64,000 bases of DNA from Flagellimonas algicola (GCF_005937185.1 NZ_VCNI01000001.1:1732657-1796656); one strand, 5' to 3'. Positions 45,337-55,228 are shown, numbered from the stretch's first letter. Notes: generated by a model not told the origin, from the sequence alone. Numbers and translations: made by a program.

Positions 45337-47091
45337 TCAGAAGTCAAACTTATAGGATACCCCGGCCAAGGCCTGAAAGCCCTGCACCCTAAAATTGGCC
45401 CAGTGTTGGTAGTTATTGTTGGCAATATTAGAGGCTTTTACAAAAATGGATAGTTGCTCGTTAAATCGATAACCGGCATGGGCATTGGCATCAAAAAAGC
45501 TGTCCAAGGTCACTATAGCAGCAGGAAATTCTGATGGAGTTGCATTCTGAATGGCCTGTGCCATCAAATCCTCCCGTTCTCCAACAAAGAACAAATTGGC
45601 ACCCAAGTACCATTGCTTGTTGATTTGATAATCCATGAATACAGAACCTTTGATACTGGGTAGGTTCCATGCCGGATTATCCGTTTCGGTGTCATAATCA
45701 AAGAACTCCGCATTGATGCCTAAGGTGAAGTTTCTGTTTACATCAATGTTCAGTTCCCCAAAAATGCCCAGAGTCTTTACATCATCATAAAACACTTGAA
45801 AGGAATTCCCATAGTAGTAGCCCTTATCATCGGTACGGAATAAATTCTGTGGGTTTAAAAAGAACAAAGGTTTTCTGTTTTCCGCGGTATATGAACCTTT
45901 GATATTGTACCCCACATTGGACATCAACTGCCCTTTTATACCGACATGGCCCTCGTATTGTTTGTCAGTGGGCTGGATGTCCAAAGTTGGGGATACATAA
46001 GGATTGTCTTGAACAAAGTCGTAATAGGAATTTTGTTCCAGTTGCCCTTCAATTCCTCCGTATGCTATTACAGTTTCATCCACCAATCGGTAGGAAGCGG
46101 TAATTGCCGGGTAAATATAGAAGTTGGAATCGCTGTTTTCCGTATCCAGACCATAAACAAAATTGGCTCCCAAATTCAGGGTCAAATCATCACGCAATAC
46201 CAGTAAGCTGGGATTGACCCCGACCTGAAACTGACTATAGTTGATTTCCCCATCGTTAAGGGTATTGTTCAAGGAGGCATTTTTAAAATTCCCATTCACA
46301 AAATCCAATTTGGCATTGATGGTCACCAATTCTTCGGTAATGGGCAATTCTATAGAAGGCTCCAAAACCACTCTGTTCTCCCCTGACTTTGTGGTATCCC
46401 AGAACCTGCGCAATAAGACCTTACCGCTTTTAAAATAGGAATCCTCCAAATTCAAATGTGCTTTGGCTTGGGCATTGAAATAGTTCTGCGTCTCGTCAAT
46501 TCCAGCCACCGTGACTTCGTCAAATGCCCCATTTTCCAAACCATACCAATTATATAATTGATGTTGAAGACCTACGCTGGCTCCCCAATCCATATCCCTG
46601 TCCTTTTTGGCATAGGAAGCATCAAACTTGGTACTGTAGAAATCCGCATCCAAAGGAGTAGTTTCAATAGCTCCTCTAGAGGAATGATGATTTAGTCCAA
46701 AATCCAAAAGGTCCTCCCCACGATTAAATTCGCGACTGGTATACAATTCCACCAGAGCATTATTGTAATTCCCAAGACCTACAGAGGCATAGGAATTATA
46801 TAAGGTGGGTGGAGGAGTGCGTTTCACCTTGGAGGCCTTTCCTTTTGCCGGGGTGAATGTAGAAGCAACCGGCACGGAGAAGATACTATAGTCAATATTC
46901 TTTTTTTGGAGTACAATGGAATCGTTCAGATTGGGTGCCGACTTAATTTTAAAGGCATCCGAAACGGTGGGGGAATACGGTTTTACAACCGTAACCGTTT
47001 CTGTACCTATGTCATCGGTTTCCTGAGCAAAAACTGCTCCCCAAAGGCTCAAAAATAGTATAGAAAATATATAGTTTTTCCTTTGCATCAT
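45337..47091 (-). CDS. TonB-dependent-receptor-like outer membrane beta-barrel
   Basis: A 584-aa protein with signal peptide (ending AVFAQE). The first 80 mature residues (ETVTVVKPYSPTVSDAFKI) are not a full plug domain, and no carboxypeptidase-like domain is present. From about residue 95 onward (YNSYASVGLGNYNNALVELY) the sequence is a succession of amphipathic strands ending in aromatic Phe (VSYKFDF), as in a TonB-receptor-like barrel of 16-22 strands. It is nine bases downstream of the big TPR gene on the same strand, so the two are surely co-transcribed. Confidence 0.8.
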   Translation of the reverse strand: MMQRKNYIFSILFLSLWGAVFAQETDDIGTETVTVVKPYSPTVSDAFKIKSAPNLNDSIVLQKKNIDYSIFSVPVASTFTPAKGKASKVKRTPPPTLYNSYASVGLGNYNNALVELYTSREFNRGEDLLDFGLNHHSSRGAIETTPLDADFYSTKFDASYAKKDRDMDWGASVGLQHQLYNWYGLENGAFDEVTVAGIDETQNYFNAQAKAHLNLEDSYFKSGKVLLRRFWDTTKSGENRVVLEPSIELPITEELVTINAKLDFVNGNFKNASLNNTLNDGEINYSQFQVGVNPSLLVLRDDLTLNLGANFVYGLDTENSDSNFYIYPAITASYRLVDETVIAYGGIEGQLEQNSYYDFVQDNPYVSPTLDIQPTDKQYEGHVGIKGQLMSNVGYNIKGSYTAENRKPLFFLNPQNLFRTDDKGYYYGNSFQVFYDDVKTLGIFGELNIDVNRNFTLGINAEFFDYDTETDNPAWNLPSIKGSVFMDYQINKQWYLGANLFFVGEREDLMAQAIQNATPSEFPAAIVTLDSFFDANAHAGYRFNEQLSIFVKASNIANNNYQHWANFRVQGFQALAGVSYKFDF

Positions 47092-47099
47092 GTCTCGTT

Positions 47100-50000
47100 T
47101 TAGTTGCCTGGATCTACGGATGAATTACTTTGGGCCTCCCTTGATTTGATTAATGCCAATTCACCTTTGGCTTCCGCCACAATATCATCATACTCGGCAA
47201 AATTGGAAATCACGCTTTCCAAAATATAGGTGGCTTGGAAGGCATCCTGCAACGCATAAAAATTCTTGGCCATTATGATCAGCCCTTTACCGCCCCATTC
47301 TTTATAGGCTGAATAATCCTTGGCCAATTTTTGCACGGCGGTATTGGAACCCTCAAAATCCTGGTTTTTGTGCTTAAAGAAGGCATCATAGTACCAAGCT
47401 TCGGCTGCCAACTCCCCAGTGGCAATTTTTTTGACTTCGCTATAAGCTGTTTCCGCCAAGGCTTCATCCTCAGTAGCTATCGCTGATCGCGCAATCATGA
47501 TCTGGGCATCACTTTTAATGCGGTTGTCAATTTTGGGGGCTTTCAACACCTTTTCTGCATACGCAATGGTCTTGGTATAATTGTCTTGCCCGTAATAACC
47601 TTTCATCAAATTGGACTGGGCAAAAGTTCTGTTTTGGGCTATTTCCGCAGTGTTTTCCAATTGCTCCAAATAAGGAATGGCCTTTTGGTAATCCTGTTTT
47701 CCCACATAAATCTCACACACCCTTGTTAGTGCCTGTTCCGTGTATTCTCCGCTTCCGCTATTGGCCACTACCAAATACTTATCCAATGCTTGGTTTTTCA
47801 TCTCCTTCCCAAAATACAGTTGAGCCAGGTTAAAATTGGCCTGTAGGGAGTGGATTCCGGCTGGAAATTCCTTCAGATAATCTTCAAAAGCGCGTATAGC
47901 GGCATCGGTTTTTCGCTCCGCATATTTTCTATCGGCCGCCTCAAAACTGGCATTGTCCAATTCGGCATCGGTTACCTCAACAAAATCAAGGTTTCTAACC
48001 CAAGCGGCATATTCGCTAACCCTGCCCTCATCTACATACACCAATTTAGCCGTAGCCACGGCCTGTTTGGCCTCTTGGGTATTCGGGTATTTTTGAACCA
48101 CTGCTTTCAGTTTGGTCAATGCTTGACCATTTCTATTGGCATTGTAGTGCACCAATCCCTGGCGTAACATGGCACGGGGTGCAAACTTACTTTTTGAGAA
48201 CTCAGCGATTAATCGATCATAACTCTGCAATCCCAAACTTTCATTGTCGGATTTGATATAGGAATTTCCCAATTCGAACATGGCATCATCCCGTAACGAA
48301 GACTTGGGATAGCGGGTCAAAAATTGGTTGAGACCTTCAATTTTAGTGGAATTCTTACCCAAAAATCCATGGCAAAGCGTCTTTTGAAAAGCCGCATAAT
48401 CTCTTTCGGGACCATTCATTTTTGAAGCCTCATTGTACGCAGACAAGGCTGAATTGTACTTGCTAGTCACAAAGTAACTATCCCCTAGGCGCACATAACT
48501 ATCGTTGGTTTTTTCATCTGTTCCGCTCGATGTTGTCACTTTATTGAAATGCGAAATGGCTCTATTGTAATCCTTCAATTTAAAATGACAATACCCTAGA
48601 TTGTAATCCAAATCCGGATACTCTTCCAAATTCCTTGCAGCAGGGTTACCTTGAAACTTTCCAAAATCAGATAACGCTTCCTCAAAGCGATTTAACCTGT
48701 AGTTGCTCTCGGCCATCCAGTATAGGGCCCTGGCCTCAAATGTTGGGTTTTCTGCACTCTTGATGGACTTGGAAAAACGCTCAACGGCAGCTTCATAATC
48801 GCCATCCAAAAACAATTCGACCCCCCGATAGAATGCCACTTTCTGATAGGTCTCCTTGCTGGCATATCCCTTGTTTTTCTCCAAAAGCTCCATGGCTCCT
48901 TCAAAATTCTTGGAAGTGATGTAGGAATCCACCAAAAGTTCTTGTATTTCTTGTTGGTGTTCATCCCTCGGATATTTTTCCAAATAGGCAGTCATCACTT
49001 GGGGAACTGGCTCGTAAGCATTTCCAATTTCATAGCTCAATCTCGCATAGTTCAGCAGTGCATCCTTTTCAATTTCCGGACTAAAATCCATTTGGGAAGC
49101 ATTTCTGAAAGCATTTAAAGCTTCCGACTTTTTATCGAGCTTGAGATAACATTCCGCTAGATGATAATAGGCGTTTTGCGAAACACTGTTGGTACCACCA
49201 ATAATCTTGTTGAACTGCTGAATGGCCCCTTCAAAATCACCTTGCATATAATGGCTATAGCCCATTAAGTAGTAGTCCGTATTGCTCAATTTCCCCCTTC
49301 TGCCCCTGTATTTTTTTAAATAGGGAAGAGCTTCATTGTACTTTTTTAGATTGAAATAGCTCTCGCCAATAATCTTGTTCAGTTCCGAGATTTCTTTACG
49401 ATCGGATTTGGGAAGCTGCTTTTTGGCCATCGCAATAGCCTCCTCAAAATTGCCCAATTTGAAATTGAGGTCTGCTTGATAGTAAGAGAGCTTCTCGTTA
49501 AGTAACTCCGGGTCTGTAATTTGATCAAAACGGGCGCTGGCCTCATCGTAATCGTCTTGTTCATAGGCAATGTATCCAAGATAGTATTTGGCTTGGGAGC
49601 CATATTTTTGGGAAGTGCTCACCCTGCTCAAATAGCGTTCAGCTTCCTTGGGTCTTCTAGAAGCGTACAGTGCATAGCCGTTGTTAAAATTGAAGCGTTC
49701 CTTGTCCGCATTGGACATGGCAGATTGATCCACCTTTTTATACCATTTGAGGGAATAGGGATATTTTCCTGTCTCAAAATAATAGTCGGCGACATCCAAA
49801 AAAGCCGAATTTCGCTTGGTGGATGTAGGATAGCGCTCCACAAAATCCTCCATCATTTTATCCGCTCCGCGTTGGTTCAACCTAATAGCTGCATTGGCCG
49901 CATAGTAAGCACTATTGGCCTCGGTCTCTCCATCCGAAGCGGTGGTCTTTACCTTTTCAAAAATAGTCTGGGCGGCTTGGTATTGCTGATTGTTGTACAA

Positions 50001-50117
50001 GGCCAAAGCATCTTGAAAAGCCTTGTCTTCATGGGAAAATACCTGGGTCTCTTGGGCAAAAAGAATTGAAACAGTTCCCAGAAAAATGGGAACTAAAAGG
50101 AAGCTTTTTCGACTCAT
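47100..50117 (-). CDS. Large tetratricopeptide repeat protein, exported
   Basis: The 1005-aa protein has a signal peptide (to SILFAQE) and then about 20 or more TPR-like helical pairs with motifs such as YYLGYIAYEQDDYDEASARF, YLMGYSHYMQGDFEGAI, YNLGYCHFKLKDYNRAI and YVRLGDSYFVTSKYNSALSAY. Such periplasmic TPR arrays usually act as scaffolds or docking partners. The operon with the barrel gene directly downstream suggests that the two products work together at the outer membrane. No enzymatic motif. Confidence 0.85.
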   Translation of the reverse strand: MSRKSFLLVPIFLGTVSILFAQETQVFSHEDKAFQDALALYNNQQYQAAQTIFEKVKTTASDGETEANSAYYAANAAIRLNQRGADKMMEDFVERYPTSTKRNSAFLDVADYYFETGKYPYSLKWYKKVDQSAMSNADKERFNFNNGYALYASRRPKEAERYLSRVSTSQKYGSQAKYYLGYIAYEQDDYDEASARFDQITDPELLNEKLSYYQADLNFKLGNFEEAIAMAKKQLPKSDRKEISELNKIIGESYFNLKKYNEALPYLKKYRGRRGKLSNTDYYLMGYSHYMQGDFEGAIQQFNKIIGGTNSVSQNAYYHLAECYLKLDKKSEALNAFRNASQMDFSPEIEKDALLNYARLSYEIGNAYEPVPQVMTAYLEKYPRDEHQQEIQELLVDSYITSKNFEGAMELLEKNKGYASKETYQKVAFYRGVELFLDGDYEAAVERFSKSIKSAENPTFEARALYWMAESNYRLNRFEEALSDFGKFQGNPAARNLEEYPDLDYNLGYCHFKLKDYNRAISHFNKVTTSSGTDEKTNDSYVRLGDSYFVTSKYNSALSAYNEASKMNGPERDYAAFQKTLCHGFLGKNSTKIEGLNQFLTRYPKSSLRDDAMFELGNSYIKSDNESLGLQSYDRLIAEFSKSKFAPRAMLRQGLVHYNANRNGQALTKLKAVVQKYPNTQEAKQAVATAKLVYVDEGRVSEYAAWVRNLDFVEVTDAELDNASFEAADRKYAERKTDAAIRAFEDYLKEFPAGIHSLQANFNLAQLYFGKEMKNQALDKYLVVANSGSGEYTEQALTRVCEIYVGKQDYQKAIPYLEQLENTAEIAQNRTFAQSNLMKGYYGQDNYTKTIAYAEKVLKAPKIDNRIKSDAQIMIARSAIATEDEALAETAYSEVKKIATGELAAEAWYYDAFFKHKNQDFEGSNTAVQKLAKDYSAYKEWGGKGLIIMAKNFYALQDAFQATYILESVISNFAEYDDIVAEAKGELALIKSREAQSNSSVDPGN

Positions 50118-50232
50118 AGTGTTCTACGCTGTTCTCGATTGACTGTTACCATAACGTCAAAATTCAAGCCAAAGTATATTTTTAATACATCGAAAAGAGC
50201 AATCACACTATTCAAATTAATTTTAAACATGG

Positions 50233-50240
50233 TAACTTTG
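50233..50240 (+). promoter_or_regulatory. -7 promoter box (TAACTTTG) upstream of ftsE
   Basis: TAACTTTG matches TAnnTTTG about 87 bases before the ftsE ATG. A short CTTGG/CCAAG hairpin lies in the resulting leader. Confidence 0.4.
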
Positions 50241-50326
50241 AAATAGGTTTTGATCATTTTTTTGAGTTAAAATCTTGGTTCCCAAGGAGCAAAACAAATG
50301 CTTAACCTTATAAACCTTTGCCTTAA

Positions 50327-51010
50327 ATGTCCGAAACGATTTTAAAATTACAGGATGTCGCTGTCTTTCAAAGCGAAAATCTTATCCTAAACCATATTAC
50401 CCTCCAAGTAAAAAAAGGGGAATTCGTTTACGTAATTGGTAAAACCGGAAGTGGAAAGAGCAGTTTCATGAAAACACTTTATGCCGATTTACCCTTGAAG
50501 CAAGGAACAGGCACCATTGTGGATTTTGACCTGAAAAATCTAGAGGAGAAGGAAATTCCTTATTTACGGCGGAAACTTGGAATTGTATTTCAAGATTTTA
50601 AGTTGCTGCCTGATCGCAATGTAAACAACAACCTGAGGTTTGTACTCAAAGCAACCGGATGGACGGATGATTCCAAAATGGATGCTAAAATTGAGGAAGT
50701 TTTGGACAAGGTAGGAATGAAAACCAAAGGTTTTAAATATCCCCATGAACTTTCAGGGGGAGAGCAACAACGTATTGCCATAGCGAGGGCACTCTTGAAC
50801 GACCCCGAAATTATTTTGGCAGATGAACCTACCGGGAACCTTGACCCGCAGACGAGCGTAGAGGTCATGAAGGTTTTGCAGGATATCAATCAAACCGGAA
50901 GGACGATTATCATGGCTACCCATGACTATGCCTTGATATTGAAATATCCGCACAAAACACTCAAATGCGATGGCAGTAAAGTTTTTGAGGTGATTCAAAA
51001 AGCTGTTTAA
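50327..51010 (+). CDS. ftsE: Cell division ATP-binding protein FtsE
   Basis: ABC ATPase that with FtsX controls peptidoglycan hydrolases during division. The 227-aa protein has Walker [11 protein letters not shown]-loop in [18 protein letters not shown] (the PDRNVNNN pattern is typical of FtsE), signature LSGGEQQR, Walker [12 protein letters not shown] and the switch His in MATHDY. No ftsX follows; in flavobacteria ftsX is often located elsewhere. It lies divergent to the TPR/barrel operon. Confidence 0.92.
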   Translation: MSETILKLQDVAVFQSENLILNHITLQVKKGEFVYVIGKTGSGKSSFMKTLYADLPLKQGTGTIVDFDLKNLEEKEIPYLRRKLGIVFQDFKLLPDRNVNNNLRFVLKATGWTDDSKMDAKIEEVLDKVGMKTKGFKYPHELSGGEQQRIAIARALLNDPEIILADEPTGNLDPQTSVEVMKVLQDINQTGRTIIMATHDYALILKYPHKTLKCDGSKVFEVIQKAV

Positions 51011-51217
51011 ATATTTGCGCAAGGATTAAGACTTAGGCAATTGTCGGGTCGCCTCTTCCACTTAACTAAGTTTAAAAACAAACCAAATTGGATGGAAAAT
51101 CTTCGTTCATTCCATCATGTTTTCGTCGTTGATAACAATTGGAAAATCCAACAAATCAACACTTTGATGGCAAAAAGATTTTTGTTTCTTTGTCAAAATT
51201 AAATCTACACTCCATTC

Positions 51218-51991
51218 ATGGAAATTCTTGGTATTGATATTGGCGGATCAGGCATTAAGGGTGCCCTGGTGAACGCAGAAACTGGCGAAATGGTATCTGA
51301 AAGGTTTCGAATTCCTACACCTGAGGGACGTAAACCCAATGATATGGCAGAAGTTGTCAAGCAAATTGTGGACCATTTCGACTATGAAGGCCCAGTGGGC
51401 TGCGGATTCCCGACCATTGTCAAAAATGGGGTTTGTACCTCTGCAGGAAATCTAGATGCAAGCTGGGTAGGTGTCAACATTGATGAACTTTTTACCCAGG
51501 CAACCGGCCATGAATTTACCGTACTCAACGACGCAGATGCTGCGGGCTACGCTTCTATGAACTACGGGGTGGGCAAAGGTAAAAAAGGCCTGGTTCTTAT
51601 GATAACCATCGGTACTGGCTTGGGTAGTGGTGCGTTTTACAACGGTATTCTACTTCCCAATTTTGAATTGGGCCAAATTCCGTATAAAAAGTACAAGAAA
51701 ATTGAGCAATGGGCAGCCGCTTCGGCCAAGGAACGGGAAAACTTAAGCTATGAAAAATGGGGTAAGCGCTTCAACAAATTCCTTCATTATGTGGAATTGA
51801 TCACCGCACCAGATTTAATTATTGTGGGTGGTGGCACCTCTAAAAAATGGAAGGAATTCAGTCATTTGATCACTATTGAAACCGAGGTGGTCAAAGCGGA
51901 ATTAATGAATCATGCCGGAATCATCGGTCCTGCCGTCGCCTGCTTACGGGAACAACACCACGGGCACTTGAATCTTAGTACGAACGGGTAA
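51218..51991 (+). CDS. ppgK: Polyphosphate glucokinase (ROK family)
   Basis: Phosphorylates glucose with polyphosphate (or ATP). The 257-aa protein begins with the phosphate-binding DIGGSGIKGALVNAETG and has GCGFPTIVKNGVC, the catalytic-base region VLNDADAAGYASMNYG, and the second phosphate loop MITIGTGLGSGAFYNG; it lacks the ROK zinc-cysteine motif, as is usual in PpgK. The tail AAASAKERENLSYEKWGKRFNKFL matches the family. Monocistronic. Confidence 0.93.
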   Translation: MEILGIDIGGSGIKGALVNAETGEMVSERFRIPTPEGRKPNDMAEVVKQIVDHFDYEGPVGCGFPTIVKNGVCTSAGNLDASWVGVNIDELFTQATGHEFTVLNDADAAGYASMNYGVGKGKKGLVLMITIGTGLGSGAFYNGILLPNFELGQIPYKKYKKIEQWAAASAKERENLSYEKWGKRFNKFLHYVELITAPDLIIVGGGTSKKWKEFSHLITIETEVVKAELMNHAGIIGPAVACLREQHHGHLNLSTNG

Positions 51992-51998
51992 TCAAGAA

Positions 51999-52056
51999 TG
52001 TCATTCCTGCGACCGTGTGCAGCCAAAAGCTTTAGCGGTAGCGCAAAGCAGGAATC
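51999..52056. repeat. Inverted-repeat intergenic element (GTCATTCCTGC type)
   Basis: ATTCCTGC (52003-52010) pairs with GCAGGAAT (52048-52055) around a 37-base interior. Elements reading TGTCATTCCTGCG...GCAGGAATCC are frequent intergenic repeats in Flavobacteriaceae. It fills the convergent gap between ppgK and typA and may help to terminate both. Confidence 0.65.
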
Positions 52057-52067
52057 CATCAACCTAC

Positions 52068-53867
52068 CTAATCAATCTTATTTCTTTTCCTATCCACTTC
52101 CTTTAGATAGATTTTTCTAAGACGAAGATGATTAGGGGTTACTTCAACGTATTCGTCTTTCTGGATGTACTCCAGCGCCTCTTCCAAAGAAAATTTGATA
52201 GCAGGAACTATTTTAGCCTTATCATCGGCACCGGCCGAGCGTACATTGGAAAGTTTTTTGGTCTTGGTCACGTTAATCGTCATATCATCCCCTCTTGAAT
52301 TTTCCCCAATGACCTGTCCCTCATATATATCCTCTCCCGGATCAATAAAGAACTTACCACGTTCTTGAAGTTTGTCTATAGAATATGGAATGGCGGTACC
52401 GTTTTCCATGGAAACCAATGATCCATTAATGCGCTGGGCAATCTCTCCTTTTAAAGGTTGGTACTCCAAGAATCTGTGTGTCATGATTGCTTCGCCTGCG
52501 GTTGCCGTTAACAACTGGTTTCTAAGTCCAATAATCCCACGGGATGGGATAATAAATTCACAAAGCATACGGGACCCTTTGGCCTCCATACTGGTCATCT
52601 CCCCTTTTCGGATGGAAACCATCTCCACAGCTTTTCCAGAAACTTCTTCAGGAAGATCTATGGTCAAATGCTCAACAGGTTCGCACTTTTGGCCATCAAT
52701 TTCCTTGATAATTACTTGGGGCTGCCCAATTTGAAGTTCGTAGCCTTCCCTACGCATGGTCTCAATTAAAACCGAAAGATGCAAGACACCTCTTCCAAAA
52801 ACCATGAACTTATCCGCACTATCGGTCTCCTCAACCCTAAGGGCCAGGTTTTTCTCCAATTCTTTCTCCAAACGTTCCTTGATATGTCTGGAAGTCACAA
52901 ACTTACCATCCTTACCAAAAAATGGACTATCATTAATTGTGAACAGCATACTCATGGTAGGTTCATCAATAGCGATGGTCTTCAACTTTTCTGGGTTTTC
53001 AAAATCCGCTACTGTATCACCAATCTCAAAACCTTCAACACCTACAATGGCGCAAATATCACCAGCAACAACTTCTGAAACCTTTTGGCGTCCCAATCCT
53101 TCAAAAGTGAATAGCTCCTTGACCTTGGTCTTCACAATACTTCCATCTCTTTTGACCAAAGAAATCTGCTGTCCCTCTTTTAGGGTACCGCGTTGCAAGC
53201 GGCCAATGGCAATTCGACCTGTAAAGGAGGAGAAATCCAAGGAGGTAATCAGCATTTGGGTTGAACCTTCTTCCGGTTTAAACTCTGGCACATGGTCAAT
53301 GACCATATCCAAAAGTGGTTCTATGTTGTCTGTGGGTTTCTGCCAATCCTCACTCATCCAGTTTTGCTTTGCAGAACCATACACGGTTGGAAAATCCAGC
53401 TGCCACTCTTCCGCTCCAAGCTCAAACATGAGATCAAAGACCTTTTCGTGTACTTCCTCCGGAGTACAGTTTTCCTTGTCTACCTTGTTGATCACCACGC
53501 AAGGTTTTAAGCCTAAATCAATGGCCTTTTGCAACACAAAACGCGTTTGGGGCATGGGTCCTTCAAAAGCATCTACCAGCAACAAAACCCCATCGGCCAT
53601 GTTCAATACCCTTTCCACTTCTCCCCCAAAATCCGCGTGACCAGGAGTGTCAATAATGTTGATTTTAGTGTCTTTATATACTACGGAAACATTCTTGGAA
53701 ACAATCGTAATCCCACGTTCGCGTTCCAAATCGTTGTTGTCCAGAATCAGGTCACCTTTGTTTTCGTTATCCCTAAACAAACGGCAGTGGTACATAATCT
53801 TGTCCACCAAGGTAGTTTTACCATGGTCTACGTGCGCTATGATTGCAATGTTCTTGATCTTGGACAT
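52068..53867 (-). CDS. typA: Translational GTPase TypA/BipA
   Basis: Ribosome-binding GTPase active under stress and in 50S assembly. The 599-aa protein has the G motifs AHVDHGKTTLVDK (G1), ERGITI (G2), DTPGHADFGGEVER (G3) and NKVD (G4), elongation-factor domains II and III/V, and a C-terminal domain with TKTKKLSNVRSAGADDKAKIVPA, diagnostic of BipA. Length is standard. Transcribed alone, with a TATCTTTG box upstream. Confidence 0.97.
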   Translation of the reverse strand: MSKIKNIAIIAHVDHGKTTLVDKIMYHCRLFRDNENKGDLILDNNDLERERGITIVSKNVSVVYKDTKINIIDTPGHADFGGEVERVLNMADGVLLLVDAFEGPMPQTRFVLQKAIDLGLKPCVVINKVDKENCTPEEVHEKVFDLMFELGAEEWQLDFPTVYGSAKQNWMSEDWQKPTDNIEPLLDMVIDHVPEFKPEEGSTQMLITSLDFSSFTGRIAIGRLQRGTLKEGQQISLVKRDGSIVKTKVKELFTFEGLGRQKVSEVVAGDICAIVGVEGFEIGDTVADFENPEKLKTIAIDEPTMSMLFTINDSPFFGKDGKFVTSRHIKERLEKELEKNLALRVEETDSADKFMVFGRGVLHLSVLIETMRREGYELQIGQPQVIIKEIDGQKCEPVEHLTIDLPEEVSGKAVEMVSIRKGEMTSMEAKGSRMLCEFIIPSRGIIGLRNQLLTATAGEAIMTHRFLEYQPLKGEIAQRINGSLVSMENGTAIPYSIDKLQERGKFFIDPGEDIYEGQVIGENSRGDDMTINVTKTKKLSNVRSAGADDKAKIVPAIKFSLEEALEYIQKDEYVEVTPNHLRLRKIYLKEVDRKRNKID

Positions 53868-53886
53868 AAGCTGAATTTTAAGCCCG

Positions 53887-53894
53887 CAAAGATA
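53887..53894 (-). promoter_or_regulatory. -7 promoter box (TATCTTTG) for typA
   Basis: TATCTTTG on the minus strand, 20 bases before the typA ATG, fits TAnnTTTG. Confidence 0.5.
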
Positions 53895-53963
53895 CTGCTA
53901 TTTTTTACTTGTGCACATTAAGTATTGTTATTTTTATCTTATTGATTATGAGGAAGTTTGCGC

Positions 53964-54506
53964 CTATCTATTTTTGCGAACTACCCAACCCAATTTAATG
54001 GCTACGAACAATCCAAAATCATCATCGAATTCGTCAAAGAAATAGGCTGGCCCCACCTCAAATCGGAAGCTCAGCCCCTTTTCTCCGACACGCTGCAGTC
54101 CGTACACTGCGCCTGCAACCGCAAAGAAATCCGACGAATAATCCAAATCTCCCAAGATGGCATTCCCACCTTGTAATCCTATAGTTGGCGCGATATAATT
54201 TGCAGTGTTTTCGGATATTTTCTTATCCAAATCCAAACGTCGCTGAAAATTGTAGTAGTGTCTATATTGCAATTTTCCAATGGGATAAACCCCAAAACCA
54301 GAGCCGAAAAAATCGGAATTCCTGTAGGCGAAACTCATGGTAGCTTCAGCGGTTAAGGTTGAATTCTGCGAAATTCCGTACTCATACACCACTCCCGGTA
54401 ACAATACATTGACCGTAAATTGGTGGTCTTCAACATTTTTATTCGTTTGGGCGCAAAGCAATACAGGAAGAAAAAAGAGAAAAGCGAAAAAGTTGGAAAT
54501 CTTCAT
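53964..54506 (-). CDS. Small outer-membrane-like protein, first of a tandem pair
   Basis: A 180-aa protein with signal peptide (ending VLLCAQT). The mature part is beta-rich (FTVNVLLPGVVYEYGISQNSTLTAEA, QYRHYYNFQRR, NYIAPTIGL, GLSFRFEVGPAYFF, LGWVVRKNR), consistent with an eight-stranded barrel. Homologous to the next gene upstream (shared patterns GLEYE-like start, RHYYNF, NY.APTI, Y.G..R). I do not recognise a family. No gene in the 118-base gap to its paralog. Confidence 0.7.
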   Translation of the reverse strand: MKISNFFAFLFFLPVLLCAQTNKNVEDHQFTVNVLLPGVVYEYGISQNSTLTAEATMSFAYRNSDFFGSGFGVYPIGKLQYRHYYNFQRRLDLDKKISENTANYIAPTIGLQGGNAILGDLDYSSDFFAVAGAVYGLQRVGEKGLSFRFEVGPAYFFDEFDDDFGLFVAIKLGWVVRKNR

Positions 54507-54624
54507 TTTGTTTAATTTTTGGTTATGCGGTTTTTTTAATCAAAGACCGAACCAAAAATCACATTCGTATTGATTCTATTGTAGTAAGGAAAAAATGAAG
54601 GAAACAAATACAAGAGGGAATTCC

Positions 54625-55182
54625 CTATCTTCCAACACACCAACGTTTCTCACTAATGATCCATCCAACACTCAGATTTACTACAGGGTGAACACCGCCA
54701 GCAAAGGGTCCTAAATAATATCCCGCTCCAGCATCAATGGAAAAGCTAAGGCCGGCATTAAAACTTCGTTGAATCCCATATACCAGACCACCATAGCCAT
54801 GCACTCCATCCACAACTCTACCCTCAACAACGCGGGCGTCTGGAGAAAACAGAGCAATTGTTGGCGCTAAATAATTTCCGGAATTTCCATAGATATCCCG
54901 TCCTCGTCTTTGCCTCCCATTAAAATTGTGGTAATGTCTGTTTTGGACGGTTATAGCCGGAAAAAAATCATAGTTTTCCAAGGGTTCGGAGCTAGCTGGT
55001 TCCAAGGCCGCCTGCCAGGCAATGCGAACGTCCAACGTACTGTTGACCCCCAATCCCATTTCGTACTCTAAACCGGGATTGGCAATGTTGAGCTTGAACT
55101 GCCTTACCTCACAATTTTTCCCATACTGACCATACCCCAAAATGGAGCAGAACAGCGCTGCAATCAGTTGAATTCTAAACAT
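54625..55182 (-). CDS. Small outer-membrane-like protein, second of a tandem pair
   Basis: A 185-aa protein with signal peptide (to GYGQYGK). It shares with its neighbour LNIANPGLEYEMGLGVNSTLDVRI, NRHYHNFNGRQRRG, GNYLAPTIALF and the C-terminal LSVGWIISEKRW. Probably a small beta-barrel or a soluble periplasmic beta protein. Gene copy number two next to kdsA suggests an outer-membrane role, which is inference. Confidence 0.7.
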   Translation of the reverse strand: MFRIQLIAALFCSILGYGQYGKNCEVRQFKLNIANPGLEYEMGLGVNSTLDVRIAWQAALEPASSEPLENYDFFPAITVQNRHYHNFNGRQRRGRDIYGNSGNYLAPTIALFSPDARVVEGRVVDGVHGYGGLVYGIQRSFNAGLSFSIDAGAGYYLGPFAGGVHPVVNLSVGWIISEKRWCVGR

Positions 55183-55228
55183 TGTAGGTTAATTTGGCAC
55201 TATTAAAACTATTCCTTGTTCAAAATAG

